Assembly: GCA_036937835.1 (NCBI GenBank)
Contig: CM072879.1
Coordinates: 2,974,001 to 3,038,000, forward strand
Direction of reading: 5' to 3'
Length of the DNA: 64,000 bases
Source: Pampus argenteus
Taxonomy: Eukaryota > Chordata > Actinopteri > Scombriformes > Stromateidae
Of this stretch, positions 48,473-57,836 are shown piece after piece. The notes under the pieces were generated by a model that had not been told where the DNA came from, ran no database searches, and worked only from the letters and a program-made list of their open reading frames with translations. Made by a program: the position numbers and the translations under genes. The stretch's first letter is position 1; the number at the start of each line of letters is the position of its first letter.

Positions 48473-48950
48473 AATTATTTTAATCTTTATTGTTTTTGTT
48501 TCAAACAGAAATGAAGAACATTGGAACGTTTTGGATCGTTCATGTATGTCCATGCATGCATGTTAATCTTTTCTTCACTTCTCCTCCAGCTGTAACACAT
48601 CCAAGCCTTGTTTGACTCAGTATTGAGTACAGCCCTATTCAGACATAGCAGAGGAAGGGTTTCATTTATCTATTGAAGACCAGATACACAGCTGACACTT
48701 GCATGGAAATTCTGTATGTAGGCAGCAAGAATAAAACATTGCATTTGCTTTCCTCATATTCATCTGCTTTTGTCGTACAGACGATGTTTGCTCATGTGAA
48801 TAAGCAAAGATAAAAACATTTATATCTGCAAGTGATGTAAACTGGGGAGGAAATCAATAAGCTGCAGTGCGTTACAGTGGTGTGTGATAGAATATAAAAC
48901 ACTCCCCTGAAATGTAGCATCACTTAGCCTTGGCTCATAAAGCGCACAGA

Positions 48951-48955
48951 TAAAG
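48951..48955. repeat. 5-bp target site duplication, left
   Basis: TAAAG directly precedes the left LTR and is repeated at 56742-56746 directly after the right LTR. Five bases is usual for BEL/Pao integrases. Confidence 0.9.
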
Positions 48956-49502
48956 TGTAGCCGCTCCCAACTTTTCGTTACTGGTGGATAAAGGTGCAAC
49001 GATCCGACTGATGGTTCAAACGTTTATTACAGGGATTTTCTATTTTAAACGCCCAAGACCACCGTGAACACTGCAATGAAATACACAGTGGCATCAGTGA
49101 AACAGCCATGTTTCTATGAATTTCTTAACTTAAACTTATTACATACATATTAAAGCAAAAACACATCTTGCACATAAACAAAGAATTACAATCAAATGTC
49201 CATACCGTGTGCCCCTCCAACCAGAAGGTTAGGAGTTGCTAAAGGTCCATTTCTTCCATCATTTTTGTCCTTTGCTCTTTGCATGTAACGCTTGCACACG
49301 CTGACTGCTCTTCACCAAAAATACGAGACCATGTGATGACCTCACTAATGACGTGGTCAAGTGACATTAATTTAACAATTTTCCATTATATACCAACTAT
49401 GTAGAAAATAACCAAAATATTTCCAAAAAATATGAAATCAATATTACATGTAAAATAAATTATTACACAAAAAAGTATGCTTATGCTTCAGCGTTCGCTA
49501 CA
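48956..49502 (-). repeat. 3' LTR of the BEL/Pao element
   Basis: It is the downstream LTR in minus orientation. AATAAA on the minus strand (plus 49023-49028) lies 67 bases from the LTR end and would serve as polyadenylation signal. A TATATAA motif is at plus 49386-49392. The polypurine tract beside it is weak (minus TTTTGGTGGCAG before TGTAGC). Confidence 0.95.
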
Positions 49503-49653
49503 CTGCCACCAAAATTACAAAAGGTTTACTTTCACCATATTCAAAGAAATAAAACTTGAAATTTTCCAATAACTTGAAACTCAATTTTTTCCCCACAAAT
49601 TCTAATGAATAGAGTAGGACACTGATTTTTCTCATCCTTATTTTAATGATAAG

Positions 49654-52600
49654 CTATTCTGACCTATTTTCAACTAATATAACTAACTTCTGGACTGGGC
49701 GCTCAAGAAATGAGGGGTGTGATAAGCGCTCACCTTTAGGTCCTAACTTACTTTGACCTACTTGTATTTTCACCTTTCGCACAAGACCATCATCATCTTC
49801 TTGTGCCTCAACAACCTTAGCTAGTGGCCACTCATTTCTAGGAGTGTTTTCATCCCTAACAATGACTACATCTCCAACCTGCACATTTCGTCTGGTTGTA
49901 TGCCACTGCTGTCGAAGGCTGATGTTGGCTAAGTATTCTCGGCGCCACCTGCCCCAGAACAGTTCTGAAAGATACTGCACTTTGCGCCATCTTTTTCTTG
50001 CATACAGATCCTCTTGAACAAACTTTCCTGGAGGTGGAAGAGGTACCGTAGGTTTCAAGGTAAGCAAGTGATTGGGTGTCAAGGGTTCAGCACTTTTGGG
50101 ATCAGAGAGGGTGTTAGTTGTCAGTGGGCGACTGTTGACTATGGACATTGCCTCATAGAAGAAAGTTCTTAATGAGGAGTCATCCAGTCGTCCTTTTGCT
50201 TGAGCGAGGACAGAGCTCATCACACTCCTGGTTGTGCGTATCTGACGCTCCCATATGCCTCCCATATGACTGGCTTCGGGAACATTCATTAGGAAGTCAC
50301 ATTCCTTTCTTGCAAGATACGTTGCGATCTTTTCCTTGTCAAGTTCCAACAAGCACTTTCTCATCTCATTCTTTGCTCCTAAGAAATTCGTACCTTGGTC
50401 CGATCTGATTTGTCTGACTGTTCCTCTTATTGCTATGAAGCATCTTAATGCATTTAGAAATGCATCGGTTGTCAGGTCCTCGAGCATCTCGATATGAATG
50501 GCCCGTGAGCTTAAGCATGTTAATAACAGCCCATACCTTTTGTACTCCTTTCTACTTTGTTTTGTGTAGAAAGGGCCAAAACAGTCAATACCGGTATACG
50601 TGAAAGGAGGAGACGGCTCTAGTCGATCAACAGGCAAGTCAGCCATGCGCTGTTCCTCAGTTCGGCCCCGCACCCGCCTACATGTCACACAACTCTTGAT
50701 GTGCCTGGCCACAACTTTACTGGCACCCATTATCCAGTAGCCACTGGCTCTGAGTTCGTTCAGTGTTTGTCCTCGGCCTTGGTGTTGTGTTTTTTTATGG
50801 CAATGGTCAAGTATTAGTTGTGTTACGATGCCTTCTTTCGGGAGTATAAAGGGATGTTTGAACTCCAGAGAAGCTGATGACTTTCTTAATCTGCCACCAA
50901 CTCTGAGCACTCCGTCCTCATGAAATGGGTCAAGCTCATACATTTTATGAGTTTTCTTGAGTTTTTGTGATTGGCTCAGCAGTTTGAGTTCTTCTCCAAA
51001 TGCTTCCCCTTGTGCGGCTTTGATTAGCACGACAGTCGCTTTCTTTCGCTCTTCTACAGTAACAGGCCCAGATATGTCCCTATGAGCCAGCCTCTGGATG
51101 CGAGCAATGACATTAAGGCATGTGACCCAGTCTGAAAATCTTGCCAACCTTTCCAAGAGGTCATCTTCCTTCATAGCATCAGTTTTCAAGACTTTGACCT
51201 CTGGGTCACCTATGAGAAGCTCTGGGGATGTTGGATTGGTCACAATCTCCTGTTCCCACAAGAACTTGGGTCCTTTCAGCCAATCTGATGCCATTAGATC
51301 TGCCACCGTGAGTCCTCTAGATGCATGATCTGCCGGGTTTTGACTTGTCTCGATGTAAAACCATCGATTGGGGTCAGTAGCGTCTCTGATTTTTTGGATT
51401 CGATTCGCTACGAAAACATGAAAACGACGGGCATCATTCTTGATGTAACCCAATACAACTTGCGAATCCGTCCAAAAGTACTCCTCATCTATCTTCAGGT
51501 CAAGCTCTTCTCGCAGAATCTTGCCTACAGCTGCAGAGATTGTGGCAGCGGTGAGCTCCAGACGTGGGATGCTCACAATCTTCATGGGTGCTACCCTTGC
51601 CTTGGCCATAACTAAAGTGCAATGCACTTGTTCCTCAGCTACGATCCTGATATATGAGCACTGCCCATAGCCATCATTACTGGCATCAGAAAAGTGATGC
51701 AGCTCAATCTTCTGGATCATGCCAATATTGCTGGGAACAAAGCACCTTGGTATTTGGATGGTTTGAAGATTAGAAAGGTCATTGAGCCATGTCTCCCACT
51801 TTGGCCTTAGTTCTGGCGGAACAGGCTCATCCCAGCCGACACCTCGCTTGCACATTTCTTGCAAAATTCTTTTCCCAGTCAAGATGTAGGGGGCAAGAAA
51901 TCCTAGCGGATCGTATAAGGTGGCGACTGTGGATAAGATGCCTCGGCGAGTGGCTGCTTTTTCTTGTTGGACAACATTGAATGAAAATACATCCATTTCT
52001 ATGTTCCACTTCACTCCTAGCACTCTCTGAGCTGGTTGTTCTGTGTAGTTCAAATCCACATCCTTGACTTCCACAGCACACTCACTTTCTGGAATGGTCT
52101 CCAGGACAGCTCTGTTATTGCAAACAAACTTGTGCAGTCGCAGATGTCCCTTCTGACAGACTTCTCTTGCTTCATGAACAAGTTGTTTGGCTCTTTCAAC
52201 TGTATCCAGACTGGCAAGTCCATCATCCACATAAAAGTTTCTTCGGATGAAACTTGCTGCCATGGGGTACTCATGCTCATACTTGGTGGCGAGATATTTC
52301 ATGCCGTAATTTGCACATCCTGGCGAGGATGCCGCTCCAAATATGTGCACCCTCATGCGGTACTCTTTCGGCTCAGTCATTGTGTTCCCATTCTCCCACC
52401 ACAGGAACCTCATGAAATCCCGATCTTCTGGAGAAACATGAAAGCGATGGAACATTTTCTCAACATCACAGTGGATTGCAATTGGATATTGTCGAAACCG
52501 ACATAGCACTCCAGTCAAGGCATTGGTTAAATCAGGTCCAGTGAGGAGGTGGTCATTTAATGAAGTGCCTTCGTATTTGGCAGAACAGTCGAAGACAACT

Positions 52601-55600
52601 CTTATCTTCTCTGGTTTTCTCGGGTGGTACACACCATGGTGTGGAATATACCAGGTATTCCCGACTTCAGGTGTTGCATGGACTTCCTCTGCATCACCAT
52701 CATTGAAAACATTGACCATGAACTGTACATAGTCCGACTTGTATTTGGGATTTTTATCCATCTTCCCTTTCAGATGTTTCAGCCTAACTGTGGCTAGATG
52801 TTTGTTGTTAGGCAGCTGAGGTCGCTCTCTAAAGGGTAGAGGCATCTCTAGATGACCATAGTTATTGTAATGAATTCCCTCATTCAGTATTTGCAAGAAC
52901 TGAATATCTTCTTGAGAGATTGTTCCATCTGTAGGATTTGTATCCTGAAAATCTCTCTCAAGTGCCTTAATCGCACATGCAGGTGTAATAGGCGGAATTT
53001 CTTTCACAGAGATGCGATAGCAGAATCCAGCATTTGTTAGTGCACCAGCAGCAGGCGTTCTAGCACCAACCACACTCCACCCGAGGTGTGTTTTCACTGC
53101 ATATGGCTCATGTTCAGCTCCTGACACAACTTCTTTTGGCTTTAGAGCTCTGACACAGTCGTAGCCTATTAGCAGTCCAGCAGGACAGCCTAGTAAGTCT
53201 GGCATTTCGTCAGCTACGCTAAGCAAGTGTGTCCATGCTTTGGCTGTTTCCTTAGTTGGAATGCTGGTCTTCTCCAACGGGATATCTTCTCGAGTGTATA
53301 CTGGTGGTAATTCAATGCATTCTTTGGAACTGTAGCCTCTGACCTTTAACCCACTGGCTCTGTGACAATTCACTATTGACCTGCCAGTCATTGTTGACAG
53401 CCTGAGTTTAACAGGTTCAGTGTGTGCCTCAAGTTGTCCACACACATCTTCAGAAATGAATGTGTTGCTACTTTGTGTGTCTAGCAAAGCATATACCAAG
53501 ATTTCCTGGCTATTTTTGACATCACTAGACAACCACACTGGGACTATCATTGATGTGCGGTCAGAAGTGGTCATATTCACACTACACAAAGTAGTAGAAG
53601 AACTGTCTTGCTGTTGACCTGCTTCAAGCTTTTCTTCTGGAGCCGGTTTGTCATGCAACGGAGTTGGATGGCTCTTTCTACAAACATTACAAGTAGCCCT
53701 TTTACGACAATCCTTTGCAACATGTCCAACCCTCAAGCAGGCGAAGCACATATTGTTGGTTTTGATGAACGCTTTCTTGTCATCAAGTGTCAGAGCAGCA
53801 AACCTTTCACATTTGTAAATGAAGTGGTTCTTCTGACAGCATATGCATTTTATCAATCCTGCTGATTCACCTAAATCCTTAGCTGGGCGACCTTTCCCTT
53901 CAGCAAACTTTGTTGTTGTTACTAGGGTACTGGCTTTGATGCGTTTCACTTCTGTGCCTGCTTTCTCCTCTATCCTTTTCAAAGCATGAAGTGAGGACAC
54001 CGGGTTGCAGGCAACGCGTGCCTCCTCGGCTAAGAAGTTTGAGAACTGTTCAAAGCTTGGATATGGCTTGCCATCATCCAATTCCTTGGTGACAATTCGA
54101 TTCCATCTAGCTGTTGCCCAATCAGGAAGTTTCTGGAGCAGTCTTTGATTCTCCTCACAATCATCCAGCACTTTCAGACCTGATATGTGAGGCATTGCAT
54201 TTTTGCACGACACAAGGAAATCACTGAAGTCTCTTAACTTTAGTGGCTCTTTTGGTCCTATCTTGGGCCAGCTACTAAGTTTACCTCTGAAAGCTCTTTG
54301 CACTATGAATGGGTGGCCATAGCGCTTGTTCAGTGCATCCCATGCTTGTGTATATGCTTCATCATCACTTCTGTAAAAAGTTCCTTCTAGCACAGACAGT
54401 GCATCTCCGCTTATGTATTTTCTGAGATAAAACAGTCTATGTGCTGAGTTTGTACAGGAAGTCTCAATCAACGCTTTAAAGCTGGTCCGCCATTCAGTGA
54501 ATTTGAGAGGATCACCAGTAAACACGGACGGCTCAGGTGCCGGAAGTCTTGTTATTGTCAGAGAGTCTTTGAAGGCTTGCACTAGTAATGGTTCACTCAA
54601 TTTTTGCTCTGATTGTTTTTCAGAATGGGGAGTGCCTGATGTGCCCTGGGGAATCTGAGCATACGGAGCTGTATTATGCCATGTTTGGAGATTATTTGGA
54701 GGCAGAGTTGCTTCTTTCTTTTCTCCTTGTGGCTGACTTGGAGGCAGAGTTATTTCTTTCTTCTCCCCTATTTCAGCATTCATTTTTATTTCCTCCCCTG
54801 CATAAACATCGTATTCAGCTTGCATAGCTTCCAGATCCCTTTGATTTTCCAGCATTTTCAATTTTTCTTGCTGTTCAAACACTTCCTTTCTTTGTGCAGC
54901 TATTTCACACTCTCTGTTTATTTCTGCACGTTTTGATGCTAAGCGTGCTGCTGCTTCTGCTCTCTTTATTGAAACCTGACTTTCTGCTATGCTATCTGCA
55001 CTCACCCTTGATACAGTGGATCCATATATCGATCTCGCTTCATCTCTCTGAAGTAGTTTAGAGAGTGATTGTTTTACTGCAACTGCATCAAACTCTTTGC
55101 CTACTTCTGAGCAGCGCATTTTCAGTAGAGCAACTACTTCTTTAGTTACTGAAGTGCAGCTATCCATTCGCCGTCTTATGTCTTGACTTGGCGTTGTCAA
55201 CGAACGTAGGCTTTCATACACCTGCTTTAAGTGTGACTCGTATTTTTCCAAAGAAGTGATCATACCTTCAAGTTCCTCTTTGTCACATTCTACTTTAAGT
55301 TTGCTCCTGGTGTACTGAACCTCACCTTTAAAGCTTACATAAGTTAACATGAACTTTCTTTCCTTTTTTGCACTCTCATCTTTAGCATAGGCCAGCCACC
55401 TTTCAGTTGGTTTTCGATCTCTTTCTGATCGCCTAGATTGCTCAGGTTGAGTAGTTAGTTCTTCAGGTTGAAAAGTTGGTTCCTGGCTCACTACACTTTG
55501 AGTTTGCAGACTACTATCAATTTCAGTCAGGCGTTTTGTTATTTCTTCTCTTAATTCAGCATCTGTTTCAGTGTCTAACTTGGTTTGTAATTCTATTTTT

Positions 55601-55662
55601 TCTTCTTCAAGAGCCTGTATTACTCCCTCAAGTACAAGAGCATTTTCTTTACCTGCTTCCAT
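49654..55662 (-). CDS. BEL/Pao Gag-Pol polyprotein, 2002 residues, intact
   Basis: One uninterrupted frame encodes Gag and Pol. Domain order by residue: N-terminal coiled coil (about 1-50) and a charged coiled coil (225-285); a DUF1759-type Gag core (378-530); three zinc knuckles, C606-C609-H613-C618, C639-C642-H647-C652 and C658-C661-H665-H670; an aspartic protease with LLDTQSS (D728); reverse transcriptase (about 1000-1200) with D1066 and the YVDD box at 1144-1147; the Pao-specific region (1235-1310); RNase H with D1326, E1369, D1399 and D1445; integrase with an H1622-H1627-C1658-C1661 zinc finger and catalytic D1693, D1755, E1805; and a DUF5641-type C-terminus (about 1890-1970). The length is normal for a full BEL/Pao. 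It would copy the RNA into DNA in particles and insert it. The protease has DTQ where DSG/DTG is usual. All other key residues are present, so it may be active. Confidence 0.95.
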   Translation of the reverse strand: MEAGKENALVLEGVIQALEEEKIELQTKLDTETDAELREEITKRLTEIDSSLQTQSVVSQEPTFQPEELTTQPEQSRRSERDRKPTERWLAYAKDESAKKERKFMLTYVSFKGEVQYTRSKLKVECDKEELEGMITSLEKYESHLKQVYESLRSLTTPSQDIRRRMDSCTSVTKEVVALLKMRCSEVGKEFDAVAVKQSLSKLLQRDEARSIYGSTVSRVSADSIAESQVSIKRAEAAARLASKRAEINRECEIAAQRKEVFEQQEKLKMLENQRDLEAMQAEYDVYAGEEIKMNAEIGEKKEITLPPSQPQGEKKEATLPPNNLQTWHNTAPYAQIPQGTSGTPHSEKQSEQKLSEPLLVQAFKDSLTITRLPAPEPSVFTGDPLKFTEWRTSFKALIETSCTNSAHRLFYLRKYISGDALSVLEGTFYRSDDEAYTQAWDALNKRYGHPFIVQRAFRGKLSSWPKIGPKEPLKLRDFSDFLVSCKNAMPHISGLKVLDDCEENQRLLQKLPDWATARWNRIVTKELDDGKPYPSFEQFSNFLAEEARVACNPVSSLHALKRIEEKAGTEVKRIKASTLVTTTKFAEGKGRPAKDLGESAGLIKCICCQKNHFIYKCERFAALTLDDKKAFIKTNNMCFACLRVGHVAKDCRKRATCNVCRKSHPTPLHDKPAPEEKLEAGQQQDSSSTTLCSVNMTTSDRTSMIVPVWLSSDVKNSQEILVYALLDTQSSNTFISEDVCGQLEAHTEPVKLRLSTMTGRSIVNCHRASGLKVRGYSSKECIELPPVYTREDIPLEKTSIPTKETAKAWTHLLSVADEMPDLLGCPAGLLIGYDCVRALKPKEVVSGAEHEPYAVKTHLGWSVVGARTPAAGALTNAGFCYRISVKEIPPITPACAIKALERDFQDTNPTDGTISQEDIQFLQILNEGIHYNNYGHLEMPLPFRERPQLPNNKHLATVRLKHLKGKMDKNPKYKSDYVQFMVNVFNDGDAEEVHATPEVGNTWYIPHHGVYHPRKPEKIRVVFDCSAKYEGTSLNDHLLTGPDLTNALTGVLCRFRQYPIAIHCDVEKMFHRFHVSPEDRDFMRFLWWENGNTMTEPKEYRMRVHIFGAASSPGCANYGMKYLATKYEHEYPMAASFIRRNFYVDDGLASLDTVERAKQLVHEAREVCQKGHLRLHKFVCNNRAVLETIPESECAVEVKDVDLNYTEQPAQRVLGVKWNIEMDVFSFNVVQQEKAATRRGILSTVATLYDPLGFLAPYILTGKRILQEMCKRGVGWDEPVPPELRPKWETWLNDLSNLQTIQIPRCFVPSNIGMIQKIELHHFSDASNDGYGQCSYIRIVAEEQVHCTLVMAKARVAPMKIVSIPRLELTAATISAAVGKILREELDLKIDEEYFWTDSQVVLGYIKNDARRFHVFVANRIQKIRDATDPNRWFYIETSQNPADHASRGLTVADLMASDWLKGPKFLWEQEIVTNPTSPELLIGDPEVKVLKTDAMKEDDLLERLARFSDWVTCLNVIARIQRLAHRDISGPVTVEERKKATVVLIKAAQGEAFGEELKLLSQSQKLKKTHKMYELDPFHEDGVLRVGGRLRKSSASLEFKHPFILPKEGIVTQLILDHCHKKTQHQGRGQTLNELRASGYWIMGASKVVARHIKSCVTCRRVRGRTEEQRMADLPVDRLEPSPPFTYTGIDCFGPFYTKQSRKEYKRYGLLLTCLSSRAIHIEMLEDLTTDAFLNALRCFIAIRGTVRQIRSDQGTNFLGAKNEMRKCLLELDKEKIATYLARKECDFLMNVPEASHMGGIWERQIRTTRSVMSSVLAQAKGRLDDSSLRTFFYEAMSIVNSRPLTTNTLSDPKSAEPLTPNHLLTLKPTVPLPPPGKFVQEDLYARKRWRKVQYLSELFWGRWRREYLANISLRQQWHTTRRNVQVGDVVIVRDENTPRNEWPLAKVVEAQEDDDGLVRKVKIQVGQSKLGPKGERLSHPSFLERPVQKLVILVENRSE

Positions 55663-56194
55663 TTTCTGAACTATTGTAATACACTATGAAGTAGTAATTA
55701 AATCCTAAACCCTTTGTAGAACTTATACTACAAATACTCCTCACATTTAAATGCGAATACCAAACACGCACATGTTAAATCAAACATAAAAGTCAGAGGA
55801 GTTATGTAAAATTACCAATAATGCAGGCCTGAAACATTCACACAAAATATGCACACAATGGCTTCTCACAATTATTTCAGTTTGTACAAGTTATAATGTT
55901 CGTTTCTTATTGACTGGGGAAAACCTGTAAACCAAGGGCTTGCTGAATCCACTCACAACCACGGCGCGCTGTTGCCCTCTTGTGGTGACTTATGGAAACG
56001 GCACAGTCTCAATCCTTGTCCTCGTGGCAGAGCCGACGCCGTATTTTGCAAGTCACTGCAGTTGGGTCCGCGTAGCATTCTGAGGTCGAAAGACGAGCTG
56101 AATTTTCGAGTTCACAGCATGCATTCAGCGCGCGAAATCCCCCGATGTTCTCTGGCCTCGGGCTGAGTTGCACACGCCCGGTCCACGTGTTCAG
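55663..56194 (-). other. 5' leader of the BEL/Pao element
   Basis: This region lies between the 5' LTR and the polyprotein ATG. It is expected to hold the primer-binding site and packaging signal. The part next to the LTR is GC- and CpG-rich (about 55960-56190), the rest AT-rich. No further coding frame is supported. Confidence 0.7.
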
Positions 56195-56741
56195 TGTAGC
56201 CGCTCCCAACTTTTCGTTACTGGTGGATAAAGGTGCAACGATCCGACTGATGGTTCAAACGTTTATTACAGGGATTTTCTATTTTAAACGCCCAAGACCA
56301 CCGTGAACACTGCAATGAAATACACAGTGGCATCAGTGAAACAGCCATGTTTCTATGAATTTCTTAACTTAAACTTATTACATACATATTAAAGCAAAAA
56401 CACATCTTGCACATAAACAAAGAATTACAATCAAATGTCCATACCGTGTGCCCCTCCAACCAGAAGGTTAGGAGTTGCTAAAGGTCCATTTCTTCCATCA
56501 TTTTTGTCCTTTGCTCTTTGCATGTAACGCTTGCACACGCTGACTGCTCTTCACCAAAAATACGAGACCATGTGATGACCTCACTAATGACGTGGTCAAG
56601 TGACATTAATTTAACAATTTTCCATTATATACCAACTATGTAGAAAATAACCAAAATATTTCCAAAAAATATGAAATCAATATTACATGTAAAATAAATT
56701 ATTACACAAAAAAGTATGCTTATGCTTCAGCGTTCGCTACA
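56195..56741 (-). repeat. 5' LTR of the BEL/Pao element
   Basis: It is the promoter-bearing LTR in minus orientation, same length as and, by eye, identical to the 3' LTR. The minus-strand order is TG end at 56741, TATA motif, then AATAAA near plus 56262-56267. Confidence 0.95.
56625..56631 (-). promoter_or_regulatory. TATA motif in the 5' LTR
   Basis: TATATAA on the minus strand, about 111 bases into the LTR, is a plausible core promoter for element transcription toward lower coordinates. Confidence 0.5.
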
Positions 56742-56746
56742 TAAAG
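56742..56746. repeat. 5-bp target site duplication, right
   Basis: TAAAG is identical to the left copy at 48951-48955. Confidence 0.9.
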
Positions 56747-57545
56747 CCTACAGTAAGCTTATAGCAGAAGCAAATCCAATGGTGTCAAAGTTCATACAGC
56801 ATGTAGCCCATGTAGCCCCTTTGACCCCCGCAGGTTGTGTCAGATTTTGGTCAAAGCAGAATACTAACTGGACTAAACCAAAACCTTGGCAGTTTATTAA
56901 TGCTGTGTTACCATACTGACCTCCTCCCAGCCATTGTTCTCCTCACACTAAGTTCATTAACATCAGTGTGGTGCTCCTGCAGCACAGGAAGGAACAATAA
57001 CACCACCAGAAGAAAAAGGGGCTTCCCAAGAAGTCTGGGGATTCACAGCAGCTTAAAAGATTAGCATAAATCCTCCTGTCAATATTGACTCTACAGCGAG
57101 GTAGATTATAACAAGCAGTATGGGGTTTGATGGCTTTATTGACAGGACAAATGTGAATAGCTCTCTACCAGTGATCTTTATCCACAACGTTGCAGGTGCT
57201 CTACACTAAGCATTTTAATGAAAGGATAATATTAATTATACTGAGTCAAAATCAACCAAAATGCGTATTTTAAAATGGTCACCAATCCACTGCAAAGTTT
57301 AGTGCTATTAGGCTGAATAACATTAGAAGTGTTTTGAATGTTTGCAGTTAAATTCATTAAATACGTCCATGTAAATGTAAGCACATTTAAAATAATATTT
57401 TTTTTAATGGAAACAATTGAAAATGTTTTAAATTAATTTGTGTGTGTGATGTTGAAATAGAGTTGCAGTACTTGAGTTGAATTGTCAGTTGAAGCACTAT
57501 AGTGTTAGCAATTTATTGTAACCTATTATCATTTTATCATTCATT
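56747..57545. other. Non-coding stretch, no gene seen
   Basis: This was originally continuous with the sequence before 48951, interrupted by the retrotransposon. No coding region is recognised. Confidence 0.5.
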
Positions 57546-57549
57546 GTAA

Positions 57550-57836
57550 TTGATTGTGATTGTACAATATGTGTGTGTGGTTTGTTCTGTACATGTGACA
57601 TCATTGCACGTCTGTCCGTCCTGGGAGAGGGATCCCTCCTCTGTGGCTCTTCCTGAGGTTTCTTTCACCTTTTTCCCTGTTAAAAGGTTTTTTGGTGGGC
57701 AAGTTTTTCCTCACTCGAATCGAGGGTCTAAGGACAGAGGGTGTCACTCCCTGTACAGATTGTAAAGCCCTCTGAGACAAATGTATTTTGTGACTTTGGG
57801 CTATACAAATAAAATTTGATTTGATTTGATATGTCA
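57550..57836 (+). mobile_element. L2-type LINE 3' tail
   Basis: The text runs through GCACGTCTGTCCGTCCTGGG, AGAGGGATCCCTCCTCTGTG, TTCCTGAGGTTTCTTTCACC, GTTAAAAGGTTTTTTGG, GTCTAAGGACAGAGGG, TGTACAGATTGTAAAGCCCT and GGGCTATACAAATAAAATTT. It ends in a TTGAT short tandem. This is the standard 3' untranslated end of an L2/Maui-like fish LINE in plus orientation. No reverse transcriptase sequence remains, so it is a 5'-truncated insertion. Confidence 0.75.

Larger units (their letters stand above)
48956..56741 (-). mobile_element. Complete young BEL/Pao LTR retrotransposon, 7786 bp
   Basis: The element has two 547-bp LTRs (48956-49502 and 56195-56741), TG...CA ends inside a short TGTAGC/GCTACA inverted terminus, a 5-bp TAAAG target duplication and one intact Gag-Pol frame on the minus strand. 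Reading the two LTRs side by side I find no difference, which means very recent insertion or gene conversion. The minus-strand leader between the 5' LTR and the ATG is about 532 bases. About 151 bases separate the stop codon from the 3' LTR. No envelope frame is present. A primer-binding site is not certain: the first TGG in the leader is 9 bases after the LTR, and I cannot match it to a tRNA. Confidence 0.95.

Noticed and set aside
50148..55679. Open frames opposite or out of frame with the polyprotein (for example 52036-52506 plus)
   Set aside because: They are shadows of the intact BEL/Pao frame, without domains of their own.
56158..56194. tRNA primer-binding site next to the 5' LTR
   Set aside because: A TGG lies 9 bases from the LTR on the minus strand, but I could not match the following bases to a tRNA 3' end, so it is not called.
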